Below, piece after piece: positions 14,463 through 24,055 of a stretch of 64,000 nt of DNA (the stretch's first letter is position 1; each line of letters opens with the position of its first letter). Origin of the DNA: an uncultured Lachnospiraceae bacterium (GTDB lineage: Bacteria; Bacillota; Clostridia; Lachnospirales; Lachnospiraceae); the NCBI GenBank assembly GCA_910584845.1, contig CAJUDH010000001.1:62001-126000 (forward strand). The letters run 5' to 3'. A model generated the notes under the pieces. It did no database searches. It was not told the DNA's origin and worked only from the letters and a program-made list of their open reading frames with translations. A program made the translations under genes and the position numbers.

Positions 14463-17135
14463 TTATTTTATATATTTTTTTAGCTTCTTGGCAACGGCCT
14501 GAATATCAATGGGTTTTGCCAAATGGTCATTCATTCCACACTCTAAACATTTTTGTATATCTTCCGAAAAAGCATCGGCAGTCATGGCAATAATGGGAAT
14601 CCCCACGTCCTCCCGGTCCATTTCCCGGATCGCCCTGGTCGCTTCGTATCCGTCCATCAAAGGCATCCGTACGTCCATAATGATCGCATCATAATATCCG
14701 GCCGGGGATTCCTGAAATTTTGCAACGCAAATCTGCCCGTTTTCGGCCCAGTCCAATTCCATTTCAAGGACAGAGAGCAGCTCCCTTGCCACTTCCCAGT
14801 TCAATTCGTTGTCCTCTGCCAAAAGGATATGCTTTCCCCGAAGCGCCAGGTCCGGCGCTTTTTCGGCATTGGCATCCTCTTCAACGGCAGTACCGGCAAA
14901 TACTTTCAAGGCGTCAAACAAAGTGGACGGGAACATGGGTTTGGAAACAAACCCAGAAATCCCCGCTTCCCTTGCTTTTGCTTCCACCCCGCTCCAATCG
15001 CAGGCGGATAGAAGTAAAGCCGGGCCGTCTTCCCCATAGTTCAGCCGGATTTTCCGGGCAGCCTCAACCCCATTCATGCCCGGCAGTTTCCAGCCCAAAA
15101 GGATCATCTGATACATATTATTCTGGCCATGGCGTTCGGCAATCAATTCCATTGCCCGTTCGGCGCTCAGGCACCATTCCGGGCAGATCCCCATCGACTT
15201 TAAGGAATGGGCCGTATTGATACATAACCGCTCGTCGCCGTCCACTACCAGCACATTCCAGCCGGGAAGCGGCAGTTTTTCCTTCTGCCCTGCTGCCTTG
15301 GCTAGGTCAAGGGTAACATGGAACTCACTGCCTTGGCCCTGCTCGCTCCGGACGGAAATGGTCCCTCCCATGGCATCTACAATATACTTGGTTATCGCCA
15401 TCCCCAAACCAGACCCCTCTGTTTTCTGCACGCGGGTGTTGTCCTCCCGGCTAAAGGAGTCAAAGATTACCTTTTGGTACTCCTTTGACATACCAATCCC
15501 CGTATCGCTCACCATAAAATGGGTACGGACGCAGGAACTATCCTCTGGCAACGCTTCCTGATATACCGATACTTGGACAGAGCCGTTTTCCGGCGTAAAT
15601 TTGGCGGCATTCCCCAGCAAATTAATCAACACTTGATTCAGCCGCACACTGTCGCAGTACACATCTTCCGAAAGGATTTCGTAAACGGCCGCGTTGAACT
15701 GTTGGTTTTTTGCCTTCACCTGCGGCTGCATAATATTAACAATGCTGTCCATCACTTCCCTTAGGGACACAGGCTCCACATTCAGCGTCATTTTTCCGCT
15801 TTCGATCTTTGATATATCCAATACGTCGTTGATCAGGCCCAGCAGATGCTTACTGGATAGCGCGATTTTACGCAGATATTCCTGAACCTGTTCCTGGTTG
15901 TGGGTATTGGCGGCTAAGGACGTCATACCGATGATAGCATTCATGGGGGTGCGTATGTCATGGCTCATGCTGGATAAGAACTCTTGTTTTGCCGCATTGG
16001 CACGTTCCGCCTCTTTCCTTGCCTCATCCATTTCTGTATTCATGCGCTTCAATTCAGATACCTGGTTTTTGTATACCCCTAAATACTGGAAGAATATGTA
16101 GAAGAGCATGGCGGTTACAGCAAAAGAAGCGGCATAAACGATGATAAGCCACTGGCTTCCCATACCTGAAATTGCGTGGTCCAGCCCGTCAAAAGGAAGG
16201 ACCGTCACCAGATACCAGTCACAATAGGGCAAGGAGATGCAATAGAGGTGGCGGCGCGATTTTCCGTTTTTCAAGATAGCGGAATAGTCTTCGTTTGCAT
16301 TCATGGCATCGGTCAGCTGCCCGATGTAGAAAGCTGCTTCCTCGTTGTTCCCGCCAAAAATATGGTTCAGCCTCTCAAAATAATTTTCGTGGATATCGCC
16401 CCCGTTCCGTACAACATAGCTGCCATCTTTGCGTATGACAAAAGAATCAATCAGCGTACTGCCAGAATCAAGGAAAAGGACCTCGCCCATGTACTTGGTA
16501 GAAAGCCCTACGACAATGGCAAGGCTGCTGCTTCCGTCGGACATCGGATATTCACAAGGGACACCAAATAAAATGACGCCGTCCCCATTCCCGTCGAAAG
16601 CAGATGCTGCTTTGCGTTCCCCGTTTTTCAAACTCTCCAAAAACGGTTCCGGATGGTTCAGCGTAACAGGGCCGCCATAAATCATTTCCGTTTTGCCGTC
16701 GGACGAATATAAGGCAGCGCATAAGAAATGCCTTGCCTTTGCGGCATACTCGATCTCTTCCTTGGACCCGTAGCCGGAATGCCCTCCGTCTGTTGCAATG
16801 TGCGCGATTGATTCTGCCATCGTCAGGCGGAGGTCAATAATGGTTTCAAAGTGTAACGAGGCCTGTTCATTCATTCCGGCCATATAAGTAGTGCCTATAT
16901 CCTCAATTGTGTTTTCGCTCATGTTATTAATGGATATTCCCAGGAACAAAAACACGAAAATATTTATGCAAATAATCACTGCTATGCTGATTTTTAAAGA
17001 ACGTGGCGAAGCCAAGTTTTTCATGCTCTTTTCCATCTCCATTCTTTCGGCTTTCATCTGGGTGCAAGTAAAAGGGTCGGCCATGCCCACGGGGCAATCC
17101 CAGGCACAACGCCCAAAGGCCAGCCTTTCTGTCAC
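14463..17135 (-). CDS. Membrane hybrid histidine kinase with one degenerate and one intact receiver
   Basis: 890 residues: TM1 (about 49-69), extracellular Cache-like sensor (70-325), TM2 (328-352), coiled coil, HisKA with His392 in MSHDIRTPMN, HATPase (NLLGNAAKF 506-514, DTGIGMS 544-550, GSGLGMAI 574-581), receiver 1 (627-745), receiver 2 (768-888). Receiver 1 has Gly681 in LLGWKLPGMNG where the phospho-accepting Asp belongs, so it should not be phosphorylated; receiver 2 keeps Asp821 (IMDVRMPLMDG). The first codon may be GTG at 17135, overlapping the upstream stop as GTGA; internal ATGs at 17057-17024 are alternatives because no strong ribosome site is seen. Likely senses an external small molecule and hands phosphate to receiver 2 or a phosphotransfer protein not present here. 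Confidence 0.9.
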   Translation of the reverse strand: MTERLAFGRCAWDCPVGMADPFTCTQMKAERMEMEKSMKNLASPRSLKISIAVIICINIFVFLFLGISINNMSENTIEDIGTTYMAGMNEQASLHFETIIDLRLTMAESIAHIATDGGHSGYGSKEEIEYAAKARHFLCAALYSSDGKTEMIYGGPVTLNHPEPFLESLKNGERKAASAFDGNGDGVILFGVPCEYPMSDGSSSLAIVVGLSTKYMGEVLFLDSGSTLIDSFVIRKDGSYVVRNGGDIHENYFERLNHIFGGNNEEAAFYIGQLTDAMNANEDYSAILKNGKSRRHLYCISLPYCDWYLVTVLPFDGLDHAISGMGSQWLIIVYAASFAVTAMLFYIFFQYLGVYKNQVSELKRMNTEMDEARKEAERANAAKQEFLSSMSHDIRTPMNAIIGMTSLAANTHNQEQVQEYLRKIALSSKHLLGLINDVLDISKIESGKMTLNVEPVSLREVMDSIVNIMQPQVKAKNQQFNAAVYEILSEDVYCDSVRLNQVLINLLGNAAKFTPENGSVQVSVYQEALPEDSSCVRTHFMVSDTGIGMSKEYQKVIFDSFSREDNTRVQKTEGSGLGMAITKYIVDAMGGTISVRSEQGQGSEFHVTLDLAKAAGQKEKLPLPGWNVLVVDGDERLCINTAHSLKSMGICPEWCLSAERAMELIAERHGQNNMYQMILLGWKLPGMNGVEAARKIRLNYGEDGPALLLSACDWSGVEAKAREAGISGFVSKPMFPSTLFDALKVFAGTAVEEDANAEKAPDLALRGKHILLAEDNELNWEVARELLSVLEMELDWAENGQICVAKFQESPAGYYDAIIMDVRMPLMDGYEATRAIREMDREDVGIPIIAMTADAFSEDIQKCLECGMNDHLAKPIDIQAVAKKLKKYIK

Positions 17136-19720
17136 GTTTGCCAGCGCCTCAACCGGCTCATAGCCCTGAACATTTTTTTGATGTCCACCGGCTTCGCCAA
17201 ATGTTCATTCATCCCGGCATCTTTTGCCAGTGCGATATCCTCTTCAAATGTGTTGGCTGACAATGCTATAATGGGCACGGCTTTTGCGTCTTCGCGGTCC
17301 ATGCCGCGAATCACACGGGCTGCCTCATATCCGCTCATAACCGGCATCATTAAATCCATGAGCACACAGTCAAACGCCCACGGGGAGGAGGACGCAAAGG
17401 CATCCACGGCAGCTTTTCCGTCATTGGCGGTCACGACTTGCGCGCCTGCCTCCTGCAGCATAAACTCCACGATTTCACAGTTGATCTCGTTGTCCTCTAC
17501 CAGAAGGACGCGCATCCCGGCTATATTGCCCCGCAAATTCTGCTCCTCATCTACGGGCTGTGCATGCCACTCCCCGTCCACCCGAATGGGCAGCATAATT
17601 TTGATTATGCTCCCCTTGCCGATTTGGCTGTCTACCTCAATGTCCCCCTTCATCTGGTCTACCAGTTTCTTCACGATGGACATGCCAAGCCCGACGCCAT
17701 TATAGTTGGTCCTTGCATCTTGATGTTCCTGGGTAAACGGCTCAAAAATGTGCTCCTTAAAATCTGCTCCTATGCCGATTCCGGTATCTTCGACCACAAA
17801 CCGGTAGTTTGCGACCCCGTCCTGGCAGGCCACCTCCTCTGCCCGGACAAATACCGACCCGTGGGGGCGGTTATATTTGAGGCCGTTGTCTATGACATTC
17901 ATCAGGATCTGCTTCAAGTGCAGCGGATTTCCAATCACCCTGCTATGCTGCAGGCCGGCTTCCTCCAGCTCCAGGTGGATCCCCCCTTCCTCTGCCTGGA
18001 CGGACAAGATCGTGATGCATTCTTCCAATATGCCACAAAGGTCAAACGGCTCTTCCACCGCCGGCCTTCCGATCTCCAGCTTGCTGACCAAAAGGACATC
18101 GTTTACCAAAGACAGCAGATGTTCTGTTGAGATACGGATCTTCTGCCTGCACTCCCTTTGCCGTTTTGGATCGCCTTGGCTTTTCTCCAGGATGCCCAGC
18201 ATCCCCAAAATGCCGTTAATGGGCGTGCGCAGGTCGTGGGACATATGGGACAGGAATTCGCTTTTTGCCGAATTTGCCCACCTTACCCGCTCTAACAGCT
18301 CCATGATAGACTGCTCCTGTTTCTTCCTCGTCATCATGGTCTCTGTAATGTCCTGATGGTATCCGTTCAGGCAGGCTCCCGGTTTTTTAAATGTTTTATC
18401 CGGCACGCCGCCGCAGCGGACATAAATTTTCCCTAGGTACGGATGGTTCCAGGGGTAAATCACTTCGGAACGCCCGGTCTCCAATATCTCTTGCACCGCA
18501 TCCTGCACCATCTCCACATAGTCCGGCTCAATATTTTCAAACCAACGCCGGTAGCACTCTTCCGGCCCGGTCTCATCCGATACCCCCAGGAGGATCCGCA
18601 TAGTCCGGTCCGCATACATCCTCGGCTGGCAGCCCTCTTCCAGTTCGATGGTCCAGATACCGGTTTTAGCCCCCTCCAGGATGTCTTCCAGGCTCTGCCT
18701 TGCCTCCAGCTTGTATTTCTCTTCTTGTTCCACCACGGCATTGACATCACGCTGGGCAAAAATCGCGCAGTGCTCAGCCTCGGTTTTCTCTGTGGCGGAA
18801 AAATGCAGCTCCAGATGTTTTAACCCGAAGGAACCGTCTTTTACCTGGTATCGTACAGAGAACTTTTTCTTTGTCCGAAGCTGCGCGAGCACATAATCTT
18901 TTCTCGTCAAATCCCGGAGCCGTTCCCGGTCCCGGGAAACCACATGTTTGGAAATGTACCGCTCCATAGCTGCCTGATAGCCGCCCCTAAAATGGACAGC
19001 CCAGTCCATCCCTATCTGTTCGCTGTCCCGGTAGACTTCGCATTCTCCTGTGTCAAGGTTCACCTGATAGATGCCCAGATAGTCCACACTGAGGGCATGG
19101 AGGACGTTATAGCTGCGCTTTTGAAGTTCCCGGAACAAGTTGCGCCGTTTCAAGGAAGATACGATAAAGTATGCCGCAGTCTGGAGCATATTTGACGCAT
19201 ATTCCAGTGACTTCACAGGGGGATTGTCCACGCCGTAAAATCCGATAATCTTTTTTCCGTCATAAAGGGGGACTACCACAAGGGAATGGACATTCTGCCG
19301 CTTTAGGTTATCATACTGGAGGGGGTCAGTCTCCTGGATATCTTCCAGGCTCCCAATAACGATATGTTTGCCGATGCTAAACTTCCGGTACCAGCTTGCG
19401 CACACCTCTGGCGGGACATTTTGAAGGTTCTCCTTTTCCGGCTCCACCCCGTCGGCCACCCACTCGTAAGTATTGTCATCACCGCCGGACCCGTTCTGTT
19501 CAAATATATAGGTACGTTCCCCGTTCAGCGCTTTTCCCAGGTGCTCCAACAGCACCTCCAGAGACTGGTCCGGAGTCTCCTCCAGCAGGGCAACACGAAG
19601 GCCCTCGTTGATGACGGCTTCCAAGTTCTGGACACTTTGCATACTACAGTGCTGCCCATGGCCCTTGATGGCCATCCCCCCTTCACCGGCCCGTTCAAAA
19701 AGTCCTGTTGAATCATTCAT
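17132..19720 (-). CDS. Cytosolic GAF/PAS hybrid histidine kinase with receiver
   Basis: 862 residues, no membrane segment. GAF domain (about 40-195, VVVPLYDGKKIIGFYGVDNP), PAS-like regions (205-330 and 345-465, ending LNGYHQDITE), HisKA with His495 in MSHDLRTPING, HATPase (DTGIGIGADF, GVGLGMSI), and a C-terminal receiver with the full acidic set (LLVEDNEIN, LMDLMMPVMSGYEA). The start at 19720 has GGAGGGTGGGAGT directly upstream. It overlaps the next kinase gene by GTGA, so the two hybrid kinases are co-expressed and probably act together. No response regulator with an output domain is encoded nearby. Confidence 0.9.
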   Translation of the reverse strand: MNDSTGLFERAGEGGMAIKGHGQHCSMQSVQNLEAVINEGLRVALLEETPDQSLEVLLEHLGKALNGERTYIFEQNGSGGDDNTYEWVADGVEPEKENLQNVPPEVCASWYRKFSIGKHIVIGSLEDIQETDPLQYDNLKRQNVHSLVVVPLYDGKKIIGFYGVDNPPVKSLEYASNMLQTAAYFIVSSLKRRNLFRELQKRSYNVLHALSVDYLGIYQVNLDTGECEVYRDSEQIGMDWAVHFRGGYQAAMERYISKHVVSRDRERLRDLTRKDYVLAQLRTKKKFSVRYQVKDGSFGLKHLELHFSATEKTEAEHCAIFAQRDVNAVVEQEEKYKLEARQSLEDILEGAKTGIWTIELEEGCQPRMYADRTMRILLGVSDETGPEECYRRWFENIEPDYVEMVQDAVQEILETGRSEVIYPWNHPYLGKIYVRCGGVPDKTFKKPGACLNGYHQDITETMMTRKKQEQSIMELLERVRWANSAKSEFLSHMSHDLRTPINGILGMLGILEKSQGDPKRQRECRQKIRISTEHLLSLVNDVLLVSKLEIGRPAVEEPFDLCGILEECITILSVQAEEGGIHLELEEAGLQHSRVIGNPLHLKQILMNVIDNGLKYNRPHGSVFVRAEEVACQDGVANYRFVVEDTGIGIGADFKEHIFEPFTQEHQDARTNYNGVGLGMSIVKKLVDQMKGDIEVDSQIGKGSIIKIMLPIRVDGEWHAQPVDEEQNLRGNIAGMRVLLVEDNEINCEIVEFMLQEAGAQVVTANDGKAAVDAFASSSPWAFDCVLMDLMMPVMSGYEAARVIRGMDREDAKAVPIIALSANTFEEDIALAKDAGMNEHLAKPVDIKKMFRAMSRLRRWQT

Positions 19721-19873
19721 ACTCCCACCCTCCATAAAAGCCGGTTTCCGGCCATAGTCACCATAACCCGATCCCCGAAAAAAGCCCCTCTCCAGAAAAC
19801 CCTGTTTTGGAATATTGGTTTACTTCCGCTTTATCCCCGTAGTTCCCCCGCAAAAATCAGAAAAGCTTGTGTC

Positions 19874-19902
19874 ATAATACCATATGCCCCCAATCACGTC
19901 AA
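19874..19902 (-). promoter_or_regulatory. Promoter of the two-kinase operon
   Basis: Minus strand: TTGACG (19902-19897), 17-base spacer ending TGG, TATTAT (19879-19874). A strong sigma-A match with extended -10. Start near 19867, leader about 147 nt. Confidence 0.7.
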
Positions 19903-20070
19903 TATAAAAGGTGATTATTGATGCTTTTCAGCTTTTAGGGTTAGGCGACGCAGGGGCCTGGCCATTTTTCCGCCTCGCCGCAGGCGGCAATGCCCCTGCC
20001 GCCGGGCCGCCCCCTAAGCTGTTTTGCATGGCAGGCAGGGTACAAGGGCCCAAGGTTTTTCTTCTTTATT
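19903..20070. other. Divergent intergenic region with long inverted repeat
   Basis: Between the kinase promoter and the surface-protein promoters. It contains GCAGGGGC (19950-19957) paired with GCCCCTGC (19992-19999), plus other GC-rich complementary stretches, but no open frame with a ribosome site. Possibly a structured element or relic of a terminator. Confidence 0.4.
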
Positions 20071-20141
20071 TTAACACTTCTATTTTAGGACTTCTATAAT
20101 TTTTTACTAAAATTGACAAATTTATCATTGGACAGTACAAT
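20071..20141 (+). promoter_or_regulatory. Tandem promoters of the surface-protein gene
   Basis: Two good sigma-A promoters in a row: TTAACA (20071-20076), 18 bases, TATAAT (20095-20100); and TTGACA (20113-20118), 17 bases, TACAAT (20136-20141). The second would start near 20148, about 63 bases before the ATG. Confidence 0.75.
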
Positions 20142-20210
20142 ACAAAGGGCAGGCTTACGCCATAAAAGCCTTATCTTTTCTAAATAATCTAACAACAGAA
20201 AGGGATACTC

Positions 20211-23200
20211 ATGAAAACATGTCATTTTTGCGGAAAAAAAATACCGGATGACGCCGCATTCTGCCGATATTGCGGAAATCCGCAGGAAACCTCCGCCGCA
20301 TGGGAAGGCCCCCCGGCGGGACAGCCGCCAAGCCCTCTAAAAGACGGCGCCGTATGCCCCAACTGTGGCACTGTCAACGATGAAGAAAACCAGTTTTGCC
20401 GAAAATGCGGGGCCTCCCTGGACATACCCCATCCAACATATCCGGATGCCGCTGCCTCCGGACCCTATCAAAGGGACGCCTACGGCAACTATGCTCCAGA
20501 AAACAAGGAGCCAAATGGCGGGGCTTTGGAATCTGCCCCCTTCAGGAATCAAGCCCCAAATAACGGTATGCCAGAAGCCGCGCCGCCGAAAAAATCCAAA
20601 AAATGGCTGTGGGGCGGCCTGGCGCTGGCCTCCTTATTCCTTCTCATCACCACAGGGGCGTTATTCGCTTTCCTTCACCTGAAAGGCGGAAAAAAAGGGT
20701 TCGACCTGTCAAAAGCAGAACTGGTGGAAAACTATGTAAACCAGGCAGGGGACGGGACCGTCGACCTGGCCGCCCGGGACCGCCAGCCTGCTGCCCGCAA
20801 CCTGGCCGCCCGGTGGGACAGCCAGACGTTTTATTGGTTGGAGGATGTAGGCCAAGAAGATGACAACCATATTGCCGACTGTGTCCTCACCCGTATGGAA
20901 TTAAGCCGGCAAGACAACGGTAAAATTTTGGAATATGAAGTTTACCGCGACCCGGATACAGACGAAATATACAAGATTGTTTCCATAGAAACCATGGAAG
21001 ACAAAAGCCTGGAGCTGTCCGACTATTATTATCAGGATGGAAAACCCAATTTTGTATTCCGCCGCAGCGACAGTGTTTACACCCCTTCCTATGCGTCCAT
21101 TGACAAAGTGGGGGAACGGTATTATTTTTCCGATGGCCAAATGGTGAAATGGCGCTGGATCTACGAGCCTTCCGTGGTGAAACAATGGATCCTGGAACCG
21201 GAGGACACTTGGTACACCCAATGGGCCTATGGGGAGATTTCCGACGGGGAGCGTGCCGAATATGACGAAAAGGAACTGCAGGTCTACAATGAAGCCTGCC
21301 ATACCTATGAAGCCGTCATGGCCAACCCCAAAGTAACGCTTATAGAAGGGCGGGTAGTCGACGAGGAAGGGGACCCGCTGGAGGGCGTGGAAGTAGGCAT
21401 TGGAACCATAGAGGCAAAAGAAAGCAAAGGCGGGCAAACCGGTTCCGGGGAAGAAGCCCCTGCCGAAATGCTGGATCCGGCAATCAAGCTGGTTACCGAT
21501 AAAAACGGCCGTTATGCTTGGGCTGTGGACGATGCCCAGGCAAGGTACTTTTTGGTTTTCCAAAAGGACGGCCGGATACCGGCCCTGATGGAACCGGCCC
21601 TAATACCAGAGGCCTTTTCCCAGGCCCCCCAAGACGACCTGACTTTGTTGGCCCAACAAGACGAGAAAACGGTTCCGGTAACATTCCTGGCTTATAAGGC
21701 CGGGCTGCAAGGCGAGGATGAAGCCCAGGAGGCAGAAGAAACGGAAACTCCCCCGTTGGCGGATGCCTCCGTTACCGTTTATGAGGGGGTCAACCTTTCC
21801 GCGAACGGGCCGGCAGCCCAAGGCTCCACCAATGGTGAGGGCAGGCTTTCCCTGGACCTGCCCCCCGGCGTCTATACGGCAGAAGTCCGGAAAGAAGGAT
21901 TCACAACGGCAAAACAAATATTCGTTGCCGGCGGCGAGGAAAATAATTTGCCCATCTACATCATGGAAGAGGAAAAAGAAGCCCCGGACAGCGACGATGT
22001 ATGGAGCATCTTGTTACAGTGGGAAGCCCCGGACGGCACCCCCCTGGACCTGGACAGTTCCCTCTTTACCCCTGACAAAGCGGAAATGGGTGACCGGAAT
22101 TGCGTCAACACCTTAAACCGCAGCGATAACGCAGGCGCCCGTCTTTTATACGACGGCCAAGGGAAAAACCCCTATGAATCCATTACCCTTACTGCCCCGA
22201 AAAAAGGCAGCTACAAATATTATGTCACCAATTACACCGATATCCTGGCCGGGGCCCCCTCCACCAGCCGTATGGCAGATTCCCACGCCAAAGTAACCCT
22301 GTGCCGGAACGGGTCACCCGTGAAAACCTTTACTGTGCCAAACAAGGAAGGGACTGTATGGGAGGTGTTCGAGCTAAGGAACCGGCAGGTGGTACCCATT
22401 CAGGAGGTATACGGCAACGCCCAGGGGAAAAGCTGGTGGACACAAGACAAACAGATGGCACGGATTACCGAGGACCATATCCGGGCCAGCTGGATCCAGT
22501 CTGACGGGGAATGGCTGTATTTCGCCAACAGCGCAGACGATAACAAGCTATATTACTGCCGGAAAGACGGAAGTGAATTGACCAAATTCTGTGATGACCG
22601 ACTGGTAAGCAACCATATTCTATTGCTGGACAACCAGATTTATTATGCCCAGTTTGATGGATTTGGCTACCTGTCCAGAATCAACACCGACGGAACCGGC
22701 CATGAAATATTAACCGGCCAAATGGACCTCGCCGAAGGGGAAAACCCTTTGGAAATCAGAGGCTACAAAGACGGCATCCTCTATTATTACCATTCCCCGG
22801 AGACGATCGGAGGGATCGGCCAGCTTTCCCTCAACGGCAAAGGGGAGGCGGCTATGGAAAATAGCCCCCAAAGTGTTGTATCTGCAGGCAGCTACCTGTA
22901 TTATGTAAGCACAGACCACTCTATCGGCTTAAACAATTATTCTTTCTACCGGCAAAAAGCGGACGGCAGTGAAAGGGAGTGTTTGCAGGCCGATGCCAGT
23001 TGGTGGTATGGTGCGGATTGGACCATTTACAAAGGGTGGATCTACTATACCCGTAACGGGAGCAACGAAATCCGGTGCATGAGGTTAGACGGCAGTGGCG
23101 ACATGTCCCTGGCATCCAACGCGCAGGAATGGTCCAATGAAGTCATCGTTCAAGACGACTACTGTTATTATATCGGAAACGACAATCAAATCTACCGTGT

Positions 23201-23879
23201 AAACGTGAACAATGGCAGGCAAACCCCATTAATATCCGGAAATAAGCTGGCCATCCTTGACGGCGAAATTTACACTACGGATTCCGCTTCCCGGTGGTCC
23301 CCCATTTTAGCCTGCAGCAAAGACGGCGGAAACCAAAGGCCACTGTATGATACCAGCTCCTCCAGAAAAGCCGGCGCTATGAAAGCCTATGCCCAGCTTT
23401 TGGATGGATATGTACCCACCGCCCTTTTCGGCAACCCGGAAAAGCTTGGCTATATTCGGTTTGCCTGTGAGGATATTGACGGAGACGGCATCAACGAATT
23501 GTTTATAGAAATTCCCACTATGGGCTATCCAAACCTCTGTTTGGACTATTTCCGGTATGAAGATTCCCTTAAGAAAATTTGGGATGGGAAAGAAGGCGGA
23601 TCGCCTGTGGCGATTAATATGAACAAAGGGGAAATGGCCGTTTACTATGCCACCAGAAACGATTATATCGACCGTTACCGCATTGACGGCACCTTAATAG
23701 AATACCTGGCCTTTTATCCGAGTCAGGCCCCGGACTCCGAAGCGGAATTGGCGGCCCTTCAAAAAGCTTACAATACTTATATCAAACCTTACCCGCAACT
23801 GCATTTTGTTGACAACACCTCTGCGAACCGCCAGCAATACCTGATAAACGGCACAGGTACCGGTTGGGAGTATGAATAG
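20211..23879 (+). CDS. Large zinc-ribbon membrane-anchored protein with Ig-like and DUF5050 propeller domains
   Basis: 1222 residues. Two N-terminal zinc ribbons (C4/C7/C18/C21 and C49/C52/C63/C66), a Pro/Gly-rich linker, one membrane segment (about 132-156, preceded by KKSKK), then a long ectodomain. It contains carboxypeptidase-regulatory-like beta domains (EGRVVDEEGDPLEGVEVGIG; SVTVYEGVNLSANG... TAEVRKEGFTTAK), DUF5050-type propeller repeats (DGEWLYFANS, NKLYYCRKDGSE, QIYYAQFDGFGYLSRINTDGT), and an acidic Ca-binding-like loop near the end (CEDIDGDGINELFIE). Zinc ribbons inside and a beta-rich domain outside suggest a sensor or cell-envelope scaffold; no activity can be assigned. AGAAAGGGA precedes the ATG. 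It stands alone between strong promoters and a two-way terminator. Confidence 0.85.
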   Translation: MKTCHFCGKKIPDDAAFCRYCGNPQETSAAWEGPPAGQPPSPLKDGAVCPNCGTVNDEENQFCRKCGASLDIPHPTYPDAAASGPYQRDAYGNYAPENKEPNGGALESAPFRNQAPNNGMPEAAPPKKSKKWLWGGLALASLFLLITTGALFAFLHLKGGKKGFDLSKAELVENYVNQAGDGTVDLAARDRQPAARNLAARWDSQTFYWLEDVGQEDDNHIADCVLTRMELSRQDNGKILEYEVYRDPDTDEIYKIVSIETMEDKSLELSDYYYQDGKPNFVFRRSDSVYTPSYASIDKVGERYYFSDGQMVKWRWIYEPSVVKQWILEPEDTWYTQWAYGEISDGERAEYDEKELQVYNEACHTYEAVMANPKVTLIEGRVVDEEGDPLEGVEVGIGTIEAKESKGGQTGSGEEAPAEMLDPAIKLVTDKNGRYAWAVDDAQARYFLVFQKDGRIPALMEPALIPEAFSQAPQDDLTLLAQQDEKTVPVTFLAYKAGLQGEDEAQEAEETETPPLADASVTVYEGVNLSANGPAAQGSTNGEGRLSLDLPPGVYTAEVRKEGFTTAKQIFVAGGEENNLPIYIMEEEKEAPDSDDVWSILLQWEAPDGTPLDLDSSLFTPDKAEMGDRNCVNTLNRSDNAGARLLYDGQGKNPYESITLTAPKKGSYKYYVTNYTDILAGAPSTSRMADSHAKVTLCRNGSPVKTFTVPNKEGTVWEVFELRNRQVVPIQEVYGNAQGKSWWTQDKQMARITEDHIRASWIQSDGEWLYFANSADDNKLYYCRKDGSELTKFCDDRLVSNHILLLDNQIYYAQFDGFGYLSRINTDGTGHEILTGQMDLAEGENPLEIRGYKDGILYYYHSPETIGGIGQLSLNGKGEAAMENSPQSVVSAGSYLYYVSTDHSIGLNNYSFYRQKADGSERECLQADASWWYGADWTIYKGWIYYTRNGSNEIRCMRLDGSGDMSLASNAQEWSNEVIVQDDYCYYIGNDNQIYRVNVNNGRQTPLISGNKLAILDGEIYTTDSASRWSPILACSKDGGNQRPLYDTSSSRKAGAMKAYAQLLDGYVPTALFGNPEKLGYIRFACEDIDGDGINELFIEIPTMGYPNLCLDYFRYEDSLKKIWDGKEGGSPVAINMNKGEMAVYYATRNDYIDRYRIDGTLIEYLAFYPSQAPDSEAELAALQKAYNTYIKPYPQLHFVDNTSANRQQYLINGTGTGWEYE

Positions 23880-23952
23880 CTTTTGATTCGTCCTGGCATA
23901 TGTTGCCTTCCTCCAATAAGGAATCCGAAGAAACGGCCTGTTCTGTAACACA

Positions 23953-24002
23953 TAATCAAAAAGCCCCATTTTTTCCCGAAAAGGAAATGGGGCTTTTTGA
24001 TT
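23953..24002. terminator. Bidirectional terminator
   Basis: AATCAAAAAGCCCCATT (23953-23969) pairs with AATGGGGCTTTTTGATT (23986-24002). A-run before and T-run after make it work on both strands: for the surface-protein gene (plus) and the hydrogenase operon ending at 24056 (minus). Confidence 0.85.
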
Positions 24003-24055
24003 CAAGTGTTGATGCCATAATACGCTTCCGGAAACAAAATTTTACCTGTAACGGC

